Assembly (NCBI RefSeq): GCF_011299615.1
Contig: NZ_CP049861.1
Span: forward strand, 806,001-870,000
Direction of reading: 5' to 3'
DNA length: 64,000 nt
From: Erysipelothrix sp. HDW6C
Lineage (GTDB): Bacteria > Bacillota_I > Bacilli_A > Erysipelotrichales > Erysipelotrichaceae
In this document: positions 8,078 to 16,394 of the stretch, one piece after another
Layout of the letters: every line of letters begins with the position of its first letter
Position numbering within the stretch: position 1 is the first letter of the stretch
Program-made: the position numbers and the translations under genes
The notes under the pieces: model-generated
Databases searched by the model: none
What the model saw: the letters and a program-made list of their open reading frames with translations, nothing else
What the model was told of the DNA's origin: nothing

Positions 8078-9037
8078 ATGATTTATATTACAGAGAAACA
8101 AATTGAAGGCATTGTGAATATGAAAATGGCCTTGGATGTATTCCGTCAGGCTTATGTTGATAATGTAAATGGCGATATTTATACAGGAGAGCGCATGGTT
8201 ATGCCGATTCGTGGTGAAGAAAACTGTGGCCAATGGCTCACTGCTATTTGCAAGAATGTTCCGTTTTTTGGATCAAAGTTCTCTTCAGTATTTCCAGGTA
8301 ACTTGAAGAAAAATCTTCCAAGTGTTTGTTCGACAATAAGTTTATATTCTGCTGAAACAGGTCATCTTCAAGCACTGTTGGAAGCAGATTATCTGACTGC
8401 AATTAAAACTGGCGGTAGTGCTGGGGTTGCGACGGATGTCATGGCACGTCGCGATGCAAGCCGATTGGGAATTATTGGCTCGGGTCTGCAAGCATTTACT
8501 CAAGTCATGGCAATTCAAGAAGTTCGCGATCTTACGGAAGTCATCGTGTACGACTTAAATCCCGAGTATGCAGCCGCTTTTGTGGAAAGAATTAAGAAAA
8601 TACAAAATCGTCCTTACACGGTTACCGTTGCGAAAAGTGCCGATGCATGTGTCGAAAGTTCAGATATTATTTGTACTTGCACCACGTCACTCAAACCTGT
8701 GTTTAGTGCCAGTGCAGTTAAAGAAGGTACACATATTAATGCAATTGGTTCATTTACACCGTTTATGCAAGAAATTGAAGAGGCCGTTGTCGTCGCATCA
8801 AGTCGCATAATTACGGAGCATGTTGATGGACTGTGGGCAGCCGCAGGCGATGTTCTTATTCCTTTTGAAAAAGGACTCATTGAGAAAGAACGCGTCACGG
8901 GCTCAGTTGGTGATGTTTTAACAGGAAAAATAACAGGGCGTGACAACGATCAAGAGATTACATTGTATGAAAGTGTAGGATCATGTGTGTTGGATATTGC
9001 GATCGCAATTGCAGTTTACAATCAAGTTGTTCAATAG
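8078..9037 (+). CDS. Ornithine cyclodeaminase / mu-crystallin family protein
   Basis: The protein has 319 residues, full length for the family. Features include the substrate-binding N-terminal half (FGSKFSSVFPGN; ALLEADYLTAIKTGGSAGVAT) and a Rossmann NAD(P) site (LGIIGSGLQAFTQVMAI, about residues 130-145). Members include ornithine cyclodeaminase, alanine dehydrogenase (archaeal), ketimine reductases and opine-type synthases, so the reaction is not fixed by family. Its ATG begins directly after the transporter stop codon, so the substrate is probably what the BCCT protein imports or a product of it. A strong terminator follows. Confidence 0.9.
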   Translation: MIYITEKQIEGIVNMKMALDVFRQAYVDNVNGDIYTGERMVMPIRGEENCGQWLTAICKNVPFFGSKFSSVFPGNLKKNLPSVCSTISLYSAETGHLQALLEADYLTAIKTGGSAGVATDVMARRDASRLGIIGSGLQAFTQVMAIQEVRDLTEVIVYDLNPEYAAAFVERIKKIQNRPYTVTVAKSADACVESSDIICTCTTSLKPVFSASAVKEGTHINAIGSFTPFMQEIEEAVVVASSRIITEHVDGLWAAAGDVLIPFEKGLIEKERVTGSVGDVLTGKITGRDNDQEITLYESVGSCVLDIAIAIAVYNQVVQ

Positions 9038-9043
9038 ACAAAG

Positions 9044-9081
9044 AAAGCCGGGTTATCTTTAGGATAATCCGGCTTTTTTTT
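9044..9081. terminator. Bidirectional terminator, cyclodeaminase-like / M20 peptidase
   Basis: A 14-bp stem (9044-9057 with 9063-9076, one wobble) is followed by eight T; on the other strand it ends the M20 gene. Confidence 0.92.
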
Positions 9082-10207
9082 ATTCTGTTACCAACCAAAG
9101 AACTTGTTGGATATTTGCAAGGAACTCATCAATAATGAGTCGTTCGCGAAGTTCGTGAGCATATTCGCCACCCGCTGCAAGACAAATAGCATCGATGCCA
9201 TTAAATGTAAGTCCGCTGACATCCGTACCACCACGCATGACGATGCCTTCGTACTCAAGTCCATGGCGTTCACACATTGCTTTGTAGCGTTGAATAACGG
9301 GTGTGCTATCATCATGATGATAAGCATGAAGTGATTGGCTTACTTCAAATTCCAAACGAGCTCCAAATTTATCAGCCGATGCTTGTAGTGTATCTTGAAC
9401 ATGTTTCAATTGTTTCTGAGCTTTTTCAGGAACAAGGCTACGTATTTCCATTTCAAAACGTGTTACTTCTGGAACAACATTGGTTGGATAGTCACAGATG
9501 ACACGACCAATGTTTGTAGTTGTATCTTCATCAACTTTAAGCAGTTTCATATTGCTAATGGCATCGGCCATCACTTGAATGGATGAGATACCTTGATCGG
9601 GTGCAACTCCGGCATGTGAAGCCTTACCGATAATTTTACCAACAATGTCATAATAGTCCGGTCCACCAATAATTGCTGTACCCGGGCCTCCGCCGCCATC
9701 GAGGACAAAGCCCATTTTACCTTTTACAATACCCGTATCAAGGTTGAATGCACCCAGTAAACCAATTTCTTCAGAAATTGCAAAAACAAGCTCAAGTGGT
9801 GGGTGATCTAAATTGTTTTCACGCAATACAGCCTCAACTTCGAGGATTTGCGCAATTCCCGCTTTATCATCAGCACCCAAGATTGTAGTACCATCAGAAA
9901 CAACATACAGTCCATCTTCTGTAATTGAAGGCTTAACACCATTCCCAGGTTCAACTGTATCCATATGCGCTTCGAGAATAATAATGTCATCTTGTGCTTT
10001 TGTCCCAACTCCAGGAATCTTTACAATAATGTTCCCAGCATTTGCTTGGGGTGCTGCGGCACGTGACTTTTGGTCCTCAAAGACTTCATAGCCCAATGCT
10101 TCAAAGTATGCTGTCAGATTATCAGCAACACCACGTTCATTCAAACTGACACTATCAATTTGAACAAGTTCCATAAACTTTGCAATCGCACGATCTTTAT
10201 TAATCAT
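9080..10207 (-). CDS. M20 family zinc peptidase (tripeptidase T-like)
   Basis: The protein has 375 residues. The co-catalytic metal ligands are visible: LEAHMDTV (His, about 80), GADDKAG (bridging Asp, about 113), the general base pair in FAISEEIG (Glu-Glu, about 147) and FVLDGGG (Asp). The middle of the chain forms the M20 dimerisation insert. The length and the EAHMDTV/GADDKAG spacing fit the PepT-like cytosolic aminotripeptidase group rather than carboxypeptidases. GGGAGG lies ahead of the ATG. It stands alone between two transcription units. Confidence 0.9.
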   Translation of the reverse strand: MINKDRAIAKFMELVQIDSVSLNERGVADNLTAYFEALGYEVFEDQKSRAAAPQANAGNIIVKIPGVGTKAQDDIIILEAHMDTVEPGNGVKPSITEDGLYVVSDGTTILGADDKAGIAQILEVEAVLRENNLDHPPLELVFAISEEIGLLGAFNLDTGIVKGKMGFVLDGGGGPGTAIIGGPDYYDIVGKIIGKASHAGVAPDQGISSIQVMADAISNMKLLKVDEDTTTNIGRVICDYPTNVVPEVTRFEMEIRSLVPEKAQKQLKHVQDTLQASADKFGARLEFEVSQSLHAYHHDDSTPVIQRYKAMCERHGLEYEGIVMRGGTDVSGLTFNGIDAICLAAGGEYAHELRERLIIDEFLANIQQVLWLVTE

Positions 10208-10364
10208 ATTTGTAACGCCTCCCTATTTTTTTATATTGTTATCATTGTAACAGAGTAAGATGAAATCTGCATACAAATGTAATTGAAATGTGTTGGTATT
10301 GTTAAAGATAGTGCACCCTTGGTGAAACAAAGTTAAAAATCAAGCAGCTGGTGAAAATTAGGTC

Positions 10365-10370
10365 TATAAT
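10365..10370 (+). promoter_or_regulatory. -10 box (TATAAT) of the class I aldolase gene
   Basis: A consensus TATAAT lies 26 nt before the ATG, followed by AAAGGGAGG. The rest of the 189-bp gap (10208-10396) shows no clear -35 or operator. Confidence 0.6.
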
Positions 10371-10396
10371 AAAAGTATGAAAGGGAGGTACTATTT

Positions 10397-11290
10397 ATGG
10401 ATACAAAGAAACTAGAAATCATGAAGAATGGAAAAGGTTTTATTGCTGCGCTGGACCAAAGTGGTGGAAGTACACCAAAGGCTTTGAAAGCATACGGTAT
10501 TGATGAAACGGCATATCATAACGATGAGGAAATGTTTTATCTGGTTCACCAAATGAGAACACGTATTATTACAGCACCTGTATTTACATCAGAAAATATA
10601 TTGGGTGCAATTTTGTTTGAACAAACAATGGATCGCTTGATTGATGAGCGTTACACAGCGGATTACTTGTGGGATGTAAAAGGAATATTGCCTTTCCTTA
10701 AAATCGACAACGGTCTTGCCGAAGAAGCGGATGGCGTGCAATTAATGAAACCAATTCCAGAATTGGATGCCTTGCTTGAACGTGCTGTTGCACGTCATAT
10801 TTTCGGAACTAAGATGCGCTCAGTTGTTAAGCGCGCCGACAAAAAGGGAATTGAAAGACTTGTTGACCAACAATTTGAAGTCGCAAAGAAGATTGCCAGT
10901 TTTGGATTGGTACCAATCATCGAACCTGAAGTCGATATCACAATTCCTGATAAAGAAGAAGCAGAAGTGCTACTTAAGATTGCAATCTATGAACGTCTTT
11001 TGGAATTGGATGAAGATGTGAAGGTAATGTTTAAATTGTCGTTACCAACAGTTGATGATTTCTATCTTGATTTAATGGATGATCGTCACGTTGTTCGTGT
11101 TGTTGCATTATCTGGTGGTTATTCTCAAGCAGAAGCCAATGATAAGTTGCGTCAAAATCATGGACTTATCGCTAGTTTCTCACGCGCACTTGTCGAAGGG
11201 CTCAGTGACCAACAAACTGAAAAAGAATTCAATCATACATTAGGGAACTCGATCAAACAGATTGCCGAAGCATCAACCATTAAATTCTAA
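10397..11290 (+). CDS. fda: Fructose-bisphosphate aldolase class I
   Basis: The protein has 297 residues and closely matches the Staphylococcus/Lactobacillales class I aldolase by its N-terminus (GFIAALDQSGGSTPKALKAY) and the Schiff-base lysine segment VMFKLSLPTV (Lys213). It splits fructose 1,6-bisphosphate into glyceraldehyde 3-phosphate and DHAP in glycolysis. It has its own promoter and terminator, so it is a single-gene unit beside, not inside, the PTS cluster. Confidence 0.95.
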   Translation: MDTKKLEIMKNGKGFIAALDQSGGSTPKALKAYGIDETAYHNDEEMFYLVHQMRTRIITAPVFTSENILGAILFEQTMDRLIDERYTADYLWDVKGILPFLKIDNGLAEEADGVQLMKPIPELDALLERAVARHIFGTKMRSVVKRADKKGIERLVDQQFEVAKKIASFGLVPIIEPEVDITIPDKEEAEVLLKIAIYERLLELDEDVKVMFKLSLPTVDDFYLDLMDDRHVVRVVALSGGYSQAEANDKLRQNHGLIASFSRALVEGLSDQQTEKEFNHTLGNSIKQIAEASTIKF

Positions 11291-11313
11291 GCGGATGAAA
11301 ATCCGCTTTTTAT
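11289..11313 (+). terminator. Terminator after fda
   Basis: An 8-bp stem (11289-11296 with 11301-11308), a GAAA tetraloop and a T run. Confidence 0.88.
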
Positions 11314-11407
11314 GTACCGTGACACAAAAAAGTGACCAATCTTTAGTTTCTGAACCAATTGAATTCCTTTGTAAATGCCGTAACCTTAAATATAGAGGTG
11401 ATAGAGA

Positions 11408-12037
11408 ATGAAAAAGGTAAATGTAACAAAGAGATTGTACGATGTTGGTGCATTGGCGATTGTTCGTGCAGAAACATTAGAACGTGCTTGCGAAATTGCG
11501 GATGGGTGTATCGAAGGTGGTGTACCTGTCATGGAAATGAGTTACACGCTAAACAATGCAGGCGATATTATTGAGGGACTTGTCAAGAAATACGGTGATT
11601 CTCTGTGCGTTGGTGCAGGAACTGTTTTGGATTCAGAGACTGCGCGACATGCGATTCTCAAGGGCGCGGAGTTTATCATTGCACCGAACTATTCTGAAGA
11701 TGTTGCAAAAATTTGCAATCGTTATCAAATTCCTTATGCTCCGGGCTGTACATCACTCACTGAAGCGGTAGAAGCATTGAGTAATGGCGCTGCGTTCATT
11801 AAAGCGTTTCCTATCTCGGATTTCTACGGTGCAAATCTTGCGAAGGTATTCAAGACACCAATTCCTGAAATGCCACTTTTGGCGAGTGGTGGAATCACAA
11901 TTGATAACCTTGGTACATGGATTAACAATGGTGTTGATGTTTGCGGATTTGGTGGATTGTTAACAAAGGGAACATCTCAGGATATTGCTCGCAATGCGTC
12001 CTTAATTCGATCGACAATTGATTCGCATCGAAAATAA
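11408..12037 (+). CDS. KDPG/KHG aldolase family protein
   Basis: The protein has 209 residues. The family active site is present: Glu43 (VMEMSYT), Arg20 (AIVRAET), the phosphate loop GAGTVLD, and the Schiff-base Lys132 (AAFIKAFP). It splits a 2-keto-3-deoxy-6-phosphogluconate-like compound into pyruvate and a phosphorylated aldehyde. It precedes the mannose-type PTS genes, separated by a terminator, and fits the last step of a sugar-acid route such as Entner-Doudoroff or the DgaF step of glucosaminate use. The ATG at 11408 follows AGAGGTG. Exact substrate unknown. Confidence 0.88.
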   Translation: MKKVNVTKRLYDVGALAIVRAETLERACEIADGCIEGGVPVMEMSYTLNNAGDIIEGLVKKYGDSLCVGAGTVLDSETARHAILKGAEFIIAPNYSEDVAKICNRYQIPYAPGCTSLTEAVEALSNGAAFIKAFPISDFYGANLAKVFKTPIPEMPLLASGGITIDNLGTWINNGVDVCGFGGLLTKGTSQDIARNASLIRSTIDSHRK

Positions 12038-12043
12038 TTATAA

Positions 12044-12059
12044 AACTTGTATACAAGTT
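12044..12059. promoter_or_regulatory. Perfect 16-bp palindrome of GntR (FadR-subfamily) operator type
   Basis: AACTTGTATACAAGTT is a perfect palindrome just after the aldolase stop. Its core CTTGTATACAAG matches the known Bacillus subtilis GntR operator core. No GntR gene is in the window. Confidence 0.6.
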
Positions 12060-12097
12060 ACCCCACATTTGGTTTACTCAGTGTGGGGTATTTTTTT
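12059..12097 (+). terminator. Terminator after the KDPG aldolase gene
   Basis: A 9-bp stem (12059-12067 with 12082-12090) is followed by eight T. Its left edge touches the GntR-type palindrome. Confidence 0.88.
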
Positions 12098-12167
12098 GCA
12101 AATAAATGACTTTGTGTTCATGAACCAAAAGTTATTAATTTTTTTGGGTGGAACAGACATACTAATA

Positions 12168-12181
12168 TGAAACCGATTACA
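12168..12181. promoter_or_regulatory. cre site (CcpA) ahead of the PTS operon
   Basis: TGAAACCGATTACA fits the consensus TGWAANCGNTNWCA at every fixed position. It lies 28-41 nt before the EIIB ATG, so CcpA bound there would block the promoter or early transcription. Confidence 0.7.
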
Positions 12182-12208
12182 TTATCATAGAGGTACGGAG
12201 GTAGTTAT

Positions 12209-12691
12209 ATGAGTATAGTTTTAACAAGAGTTGATTTCAGAATGATCCATGGACAGGTAATCACACGTTGGCTGCCACAACTCCATGTCAATGAAATCGT
12301 TGCAGTGGACACAGATTTGAGTAAAGATGACTTTATGCAAGAAGTCTTCAAGATGGCGGCACCTCAAGGTGTTCGTATTCGCATTCTATCTGTAGAAGAT
12401 GCAGTATTAGCCCAAGGGAATAACGAGTTTGATGCCAATCGTGTCATGGTGTTATTCAAGAATGTCCAAGAATTGGATAAAGCTGTCAAAGCTGGGTTCA
12501 AATTGGAAGAAGTACAAATCGGGGGTCTTGGGGGAGGTCCTGGACGTAAAGCTGTGAACAATGCGATTACATTGGATCGTATTGATGCGGATACACTAAC
12601 TGCGCTTGAGCAAACAGGGATTAACATCTACTTGCAAACAACGCCAGATTATCCGTCGGAAACACTGCAAAAAGCAGTTGCTAAATTATAA
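12209..12691 (+). CDS. PTS mannose-family EIIB
   Basis: The protein has 160 residues. The phosphohistidine loop is canonical: RVDFRMIHGQVITRW with His14. This cytosolic subunit takes phosphate from EIIA and passes it to the sugar held by IIC/IID. It opens the run IIB-IIC-IID. A GGAGG site precedes the ATG. The upstream gap carries a perfect cre-consensus match and a GntR-type palindrome. The substrate is not identifiable from IIB; family relatives carry mannose, fructose, amino sugars, glucosaminate and glucose- or fructose-lysine. Confidence 0.94.
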   Translation: MSIVLTRVDFRMIHGQVITRWLPQLHVNEIVAVDTDLSKDDFMQEVFKMAAPQGVRIRILSVEDAVLAQGNNEFDANRVMVLFKNVQELDKAVKAGFKLEEVQIGGLGGGPGRKAVNNAITLDRIDADTLTALEQTGINIYLQTTPDYPSETLQKAVAKL

Positions 12692-12706
12692 AAGGAGGAA
12701 ATGAAT

Positions 12707-13456
12707 ATGGTAATTAGAGCTATATTGGTTGGACTGATTTATTGGATTGCAATGGGTCGCGCACAGTATTTTTTCTCATTCGCGTTTCGTAAGCCTGTTG
12801 TTGTCGGGGTATTTATTGGTTTGGTATACGGAGATGTTCAAATGGGACTGCTTTATGGAGCAACCATTCAATTGATGTATATGGGTGGAATTGAAGCAGG
12901 GGGAAATATCCCAAGTGATCAAGCACTTGCAGCTTGTATCGCAATCCCAGCGGCAATTGTAAATAATCTCGATCCAGGAACCGCAGTAGCCTTGGCGGTA
13001 CCTTTCGGAGTTTTGGGAGTCTTGATTAACAACGTACGACGTACAATCAACTCATTTTACAATAAGAAAGCAGATGAGTTTATTGAAACAGAGGCATATG
13101 ACAAATTATCAACATTCTCATTCTTGTTCCCATGGTTAACAGGTGGAGTTCTCTACTTCACACCTGTATTCGTAGCAACACTCTTTGGTCCAGCAGTTGT
13201 TGAGGCATTCATCAATGTCATTCCCGCACAACTGATGACCGGTCTTGCCAATGCAGGGGGTATGTTACCCGCACTCGGATTTGCATTGACACTTGTTGTA
13301 ATGGGTAAGAAACAATATCTACCGTTCTTTGTTTTAGGATTCTTCGCTTATGCAGTCGCAGGATTCTCAATGTTAACAGGTGCAGTATTCGCACTTTGTA
13401 TCGCACTCATTGTTTCATTATTCAAACAAAATAATGAAGAAGGAGGTATCGCATGA
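12707..13456 (+). CDS. PTS mannose-family EIIC membrane subunit
   Basis: The protein has 249 residues and several hydrophobic helices, with family motifs MGLLYGATIQLMYMGGIEAGG and NIPSDQALAAC near residues 45-85. ATG 12707 is preferred over 12701 because AGGAGG (12693-12698) is then eight bases away instead of two. The stop overlaps the EIID start (ATGA), a sign of translational coupling. Confidence 0.93.
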   Translation: MVIRAILVGLIYWIAMGRAQYFFSFAFRKPVVVGVFIGLVYGDVQMGLLYGATIQLMYMGGIEAGGNIPSDQALAACIAIPAAIVNNLDPGTAVALAVPFGVLGVLINNVRRTINSFYNKKADEFIETEAYDKLSTFSFLFPWLTGGVLYFTPVFVATLFGPAVVEAFINVIPAQLMTGLANAGGMLPALGFALTLVVMGKKQYLPFFVLGFFAYAVAGFSMLTGAVFALCIALIVSLFKQNNEEGGIA

Positions 13457-14298
13457 GTAAAGTAGTTACAGCCATTGAGGAAACGCAAACAATTGTTACA
13501 AAGAAAGATTTACTAATTGCTTGGTGGAAATGGTGTCGTGCCGTTGAAGTCCCTGTTAGTTTTGATCGCATGCAAGCTCTTGCGTTTGGGTACTCACTCA
13601 ATAAGGTACTCCGGAAAATCTACAAAGATGATCCAGAAGAACTTCAAGAAGCAATGCGTCGTCATGTCACAATGTTTAATACTAACTGTGACTGGGGAAG
13701 CATTATCCATGGGATTACTATCTCACTTGAAGAACAACGTGCTCTGGGAAACAAGGATATTACCCCGGAAATCATTCAATCATTGAAAATTGGATTAATG
13801 GGGCCATTAGCGGGTATTGGTGACAGTGTTGACCAAGGAATTGTTGCGACGATTCCATTGGCAATCTTCGTTCCTATGGCTCTTGAAGGGTCGGTATTAG
13901 CAGCGTTTATTCCCGGAATCATCTACCTGGCGTGGTCGTATGGATTCTCATGGTTCTTATTCCAAAAAGGGTATAAATTAGGTAAGAACTCAGTGCTTGA
14001 GATTCTACATTCTGGAAAAATTAAGAAAGTCATCGATGTCGCAAGTATTGTTGGACTCTTTATGATTGGGTGTTTATCGGCCTCATTTGTTAAAGTATCT
14101 ACAATTCTAACGTTCACAAGTTCAACGTCAACAGTAGCACTTCAAGATATATTGGATGGTATTTTACCACGTCTCTTGCCATTTGCAGTTGTTATGGGGA
14201 TGTATCTTTACATCACAAAACGCGGACCAAAATACTTGCGTTTAATTGGATATACGATGATTATTGCGATTGCACTCACATTCTTAGGCGTCATTTAG
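13453..14298 (+). CDS. PTS mannose-family EIID membrane subunit
   Basis: The protein has 281 residues. EIID hallmarks are present: an amphipathic N-terminal half with FNTNCDWGSIIHGITISLEE, then LMGPLAGIGDSVDQG (about residues 115-130) and C-terminal hydrophobic helices. With EIIC it forms the sugar channel. It is translationally coupled to EIIC (ATGA overlap). The 58-bp gap to the next gene has only a weak hairpin, so the operon probably continues. Confidence 0.93.
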   Translation: MSKVVTAIEETQTIVTKKDLLIAWWKWCRAVEVPVSFDRMQALAFGYSLNKVLRKIYKDDPEELQEAMRRHVTMFNTNCDWGSIIHGITISLEEQRALGNKDITPEIIQSLKIGLMGPLAGIGDSVDQGIVATIPLAIFVPMALEGSVLAAFIPGIIYLAWSYGFSWFLFQKGYKLGKNSVLEILHSGKIKKVIDVASIVGLFMIGCLSASFVKVSTILTFTSSTSTVALQDILDGILPRLLPFAVVMGMYLYITKRGPKYLRLIGYTMIIAIALTFLGVI

Positions 14299-14356
14299 AG
14301 CCATCTCGGTGCGTCAGAAAATTTGGCGCATCGACCAATTGTGAAAAGGAGTAAAA

Positions 14357-15301
14357 ATGAAAGTATTAATAACACCAAGAGGGTTTCATAAAGTTGGTCA
14401 AACCTATGTGAAACTCATGGAAGACCATGGATTGACCGTTCACTACAACGATACAGGTCTAGCCTATACACATGAAGAATTTATTGCACTCGCACATGAT
14501 GCGGATGCTATCATTGTTGGCGTTGATCGTATGGATCGAGAAATGATGTCCCAATGTCCCAATTTACGCGTTATATGCAAATTTGGAGTGGGTACTGACA
14601 ACATTGATCTTGATTACGCTCGAGAAAGTGGCATACATGTGGGACGCACTGTTGGTTCAAACTCGCGCTCTGTTGCCGAACATGTAATGGCACTGATGTT
14701 TGCTGAATCAAAAAATATATATCCTGTTGTTCGTGATGTAAAAGCGCACAAATGGGAAAAACCAACCGGGTACGAATTAGCCCAAAAGACACTGGGTATT
14801 GTGGGTTTTGGTGCCATTGGAAAGCACTTAGCGACAATCGCGAATGGTATTGGTATGAATGTAGTTGCATATGATGCATTTGACATTCCCAATGAAACGG
14901 CAACATCATATCAAACGTCAGTTGTGTCATTTGATACACTAATTGCAACGAGTGATTATATTTCGCTTCATGTTCCACTGACAGATGAAACTGCAAATAT
15001 GTTCTCAGAGAAAACTTTCAATCAAATGAAGAATACAGCTAGTATCATTAATGCTGCACGTGGTGGAATTGTTGATGAAGACGCTTTGTATAGGGCACTT
15101 GTTAATCGCGATATTCGCGCTGCGTGTTTCGATGTATTCTCAATTGAACCACCATCGCACGATGAAAAACTTTTAGAATTGGATAATTTCTTGTTAACCC
15201 CACATACTGCTTCAAGAACTGTTGAGTCAGAGCTGCGAACATGTGAAATGTCCTCGCAGATTGTTATGGAGCATCTTGGTGTAGAGGTGAAGCATGGATA
15301 A
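14357..15301 (+). CDS. D-isomer specific 2-hydroxyacid dehydrogenase (PGDH-like)
   Basis: The protein has 314 residues. The NAD site GFGAIG is at 150-155 and the catalytic triad is Arg235 (NAARGGIVDEDAL), Glu264 (SIEPP) and His283 (TPHTAS). It lacks the C-terminal ACT domain of many phosphoglycerate dehydrogenases. In this operon it more likely reduces or oxidises a sugar-derived 2-hydroxy acid than makes serine; that is inference from context. AAAAGGAG precedes the ATG; its 3' end overlaps the SIS gene by 8 nt. Confidence 0.9.
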   Translation: MKVLITPRGFHKVGQTYVKLMEDHGLTVHYNDTGLAYTHEEFIALAHDADAIIVGVDRMDREMMSQCPNLRVICKFGVGTDNIDLDYARESGIHVGRTVGSNSRSVAEHVMALMFAESKNIYPVVRDVKAHKWEKPTGYELAQKTLGIVGFGAIGKHLATIANGIGMNVVAYDAFDIPNETATSYQTSVVSFDTLIATSDYISLHVPLTDETANMFSEKTFNQMKNTASIINAARGGIVDEDALYRALVNRDIRAACFDVFSIEPPSHDEKLLELDNFLLTPHTASRTVESELRTCEMSSQIVMEHLGVEVKHG

Positions 15302-15911
15302 AATGCTCACTGACTTCTCAAGCACTCTACGTCATGAAATCAATGCAAATATTGACCGTCTAAACTTTGAAGCGATAACTCAAGCAGCAGACTTAATTAT
15401 TCAACAAGAATCTAAAGGCAATCGTGTCCACGTAACAGGAGTTGGGAAACCTGGCCATGTTGCAGGATACATTGCCTCACTGCTATCGAGCACCGGAACA
15501 AGCGCATACGAGTTGAATGCAACAGAAGCAGTTCATGGATCCAGTGGACAGGTAAAGCCAGGTGATGTTGTTATTGCCATCTCAAACAGTGGAGAAACAG
15601 TTGAACTTAAGGCAACTGTCGAAACATTGAAACGAAATGGTTCATATATTATCAGTTGTACGCAGAACAAAGAATCGTGGCTGGGACGTCAAAGTGATGT
15701 CTGTCTTGAGGCTTTTGTGAGTCAAGAAGGAGACACATTAAACAAACCGCCGCGAGCATCCATTGTTTCGGAGATTATTGTGTTGCAATGCTTATCTGTA
15801 GTTCTACAAGATGCAAAGAATTTAAACTCCCAAGAATATCTGAAATGGCATCCTGGCGGTAGTCTGGGTGCAAGTATAAGGCATGAAAATGAGAAAGAGG
15901 ATTGCGAATGA
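15294..15911 (+). CDS. SIS-domain sugar-phosphate isomerase (KpsF/GutQ-like, no CBS domains)
   Basis: The protein has 205 residues and a single SIS domain: HVTGVGKPGHVAGYIASLLS (about 45-64), AVHGSSGQVKPGDVVIAISN with SGET (about 80-103) and HPGGSLGAS near the end. The pattern is that of arabinose-5-phosphate isomerases, but the CBS pair of KdsD/GutQ is absent. SIS proteins inside mannose-type PTS operons can be deglycases or isomerases of the imported phosphorylated sugar, which fits here. The gene overlaps both neighbours (8 nt and ATGA). Confidence 0.88.
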   Translation: MDKMLTDFSSTLRHEINANIDRLNFEAITQAADLIIQQESKGNRVHVTGVGKPGHVAGYIASLLSSTGTSAYELNATEAVHGSSGQVKPGDVVIAISNSGETVELKATVETLKRNGSYIISCTQNKESWLGRQSDVCLEAFVSQEGDTLNKPPRASIVSEIIVLQCLSVVLQDAKNLNSQEYLKWHPGGSLGASIRHENEKEDCE

Positions 15912-16312
15912 AAACCCTAAATATTGTGATAGGAACACATGGACGATTTGGCGAAGAACTTGTTCGATCCGCTGAAATGATTGTAGGAAAAATGGACAAT
16001 GTTAATACAGTATCCTTAGATCCCGAAACCTCTTTTGAAACTTATATGCAAGAAGCAGATGCATTACTCTCCACCCTCGTCGGTCCCATCATCACACTTG
16101 TGGATCTGTTCGGAGGAACTCCAAGCAATGTATTCACGGTATTAAGTAAGAAACATGGAAATGCTGTTATCACGGGATTGAATCTTCCCATGTTAGTGGA
16201 TCTCTATCTAAGCACGAACCATGCAGACGCAATCGATGTTTCGATATCTGCACAACGCTGCTTGGATGCGCTAAGTGAAAGTGGCACATGGACAAACCAA
16301 AAACTTGATTAA
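15908..16312 (+). CDS. PTS mannose-family EIIA
   Basis: The protein has 134 residues. The phosphohistidine is His11 in VIGTHGRFGEELVRSAE, and VDLFGGTPSN near 70 is the family loop. It takes phosphate from HPr and gives it to EIIB. ATG 15908 is used because GAGG (15897-15900) is seven bases upstream and the previous stop overlaps as ATGA; a longer frame starts at a TTG. Separation of IIA from IIB/C/D by two enzyme genes is unusual but does not break the set. Confidence 0.92.
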   Translation: MKTLNIVIGTHGRFGEELVRSAEMIVGKMDNVNTVSLDPETSFETYMQEADALLSTLVGPIITLVDLFGGTPSNVFTVLSKKHGNAVITGLNLPMLVDLYLSTNHADAIDVSISAQRCLDALSESGTWTNQKLD

Positions 16313-16350
16313 TCAGTGTATGAAGACTCAGTCGTTATTGATGCCTGTGG

Positions 16351-16356
16351 TATGAT
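16351..16356 (+). promoter_or_regulatory. Possible -10 (TATGAT) before the CdaR-type regulator
   Basis: TATGAT is 38 nt before the ATG at 16395; no convincing -35 is seen, so the gene may depend mostly on read-through. Confidence 0.3.
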
Positions 16357-16394
16357 AAAGGCAAGAATATTGGCTGTTGAAGGGATTGAAACGT

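Noticed and set aside
12148-12166. Possible sigma-54 promoter (TGGAAC) before the PTS operon
   Set aside because: Mannose PTS operons are often sigma-54 dependent, but the -12 GC element is missing at the right spacing and the regulator is CdaR-type, not LevR/ManR.
12166-12192. Short ORF (MKPITLS) before the first EIIB
   Set aside because: No ribosome site; the bases are better explained as the cre site.
14311-14335. Hairpin between EIID and the dehydrogenase gene
   Set aside because: The stem is short with wobble pairs and no T run, so it is not taken as a terminator.
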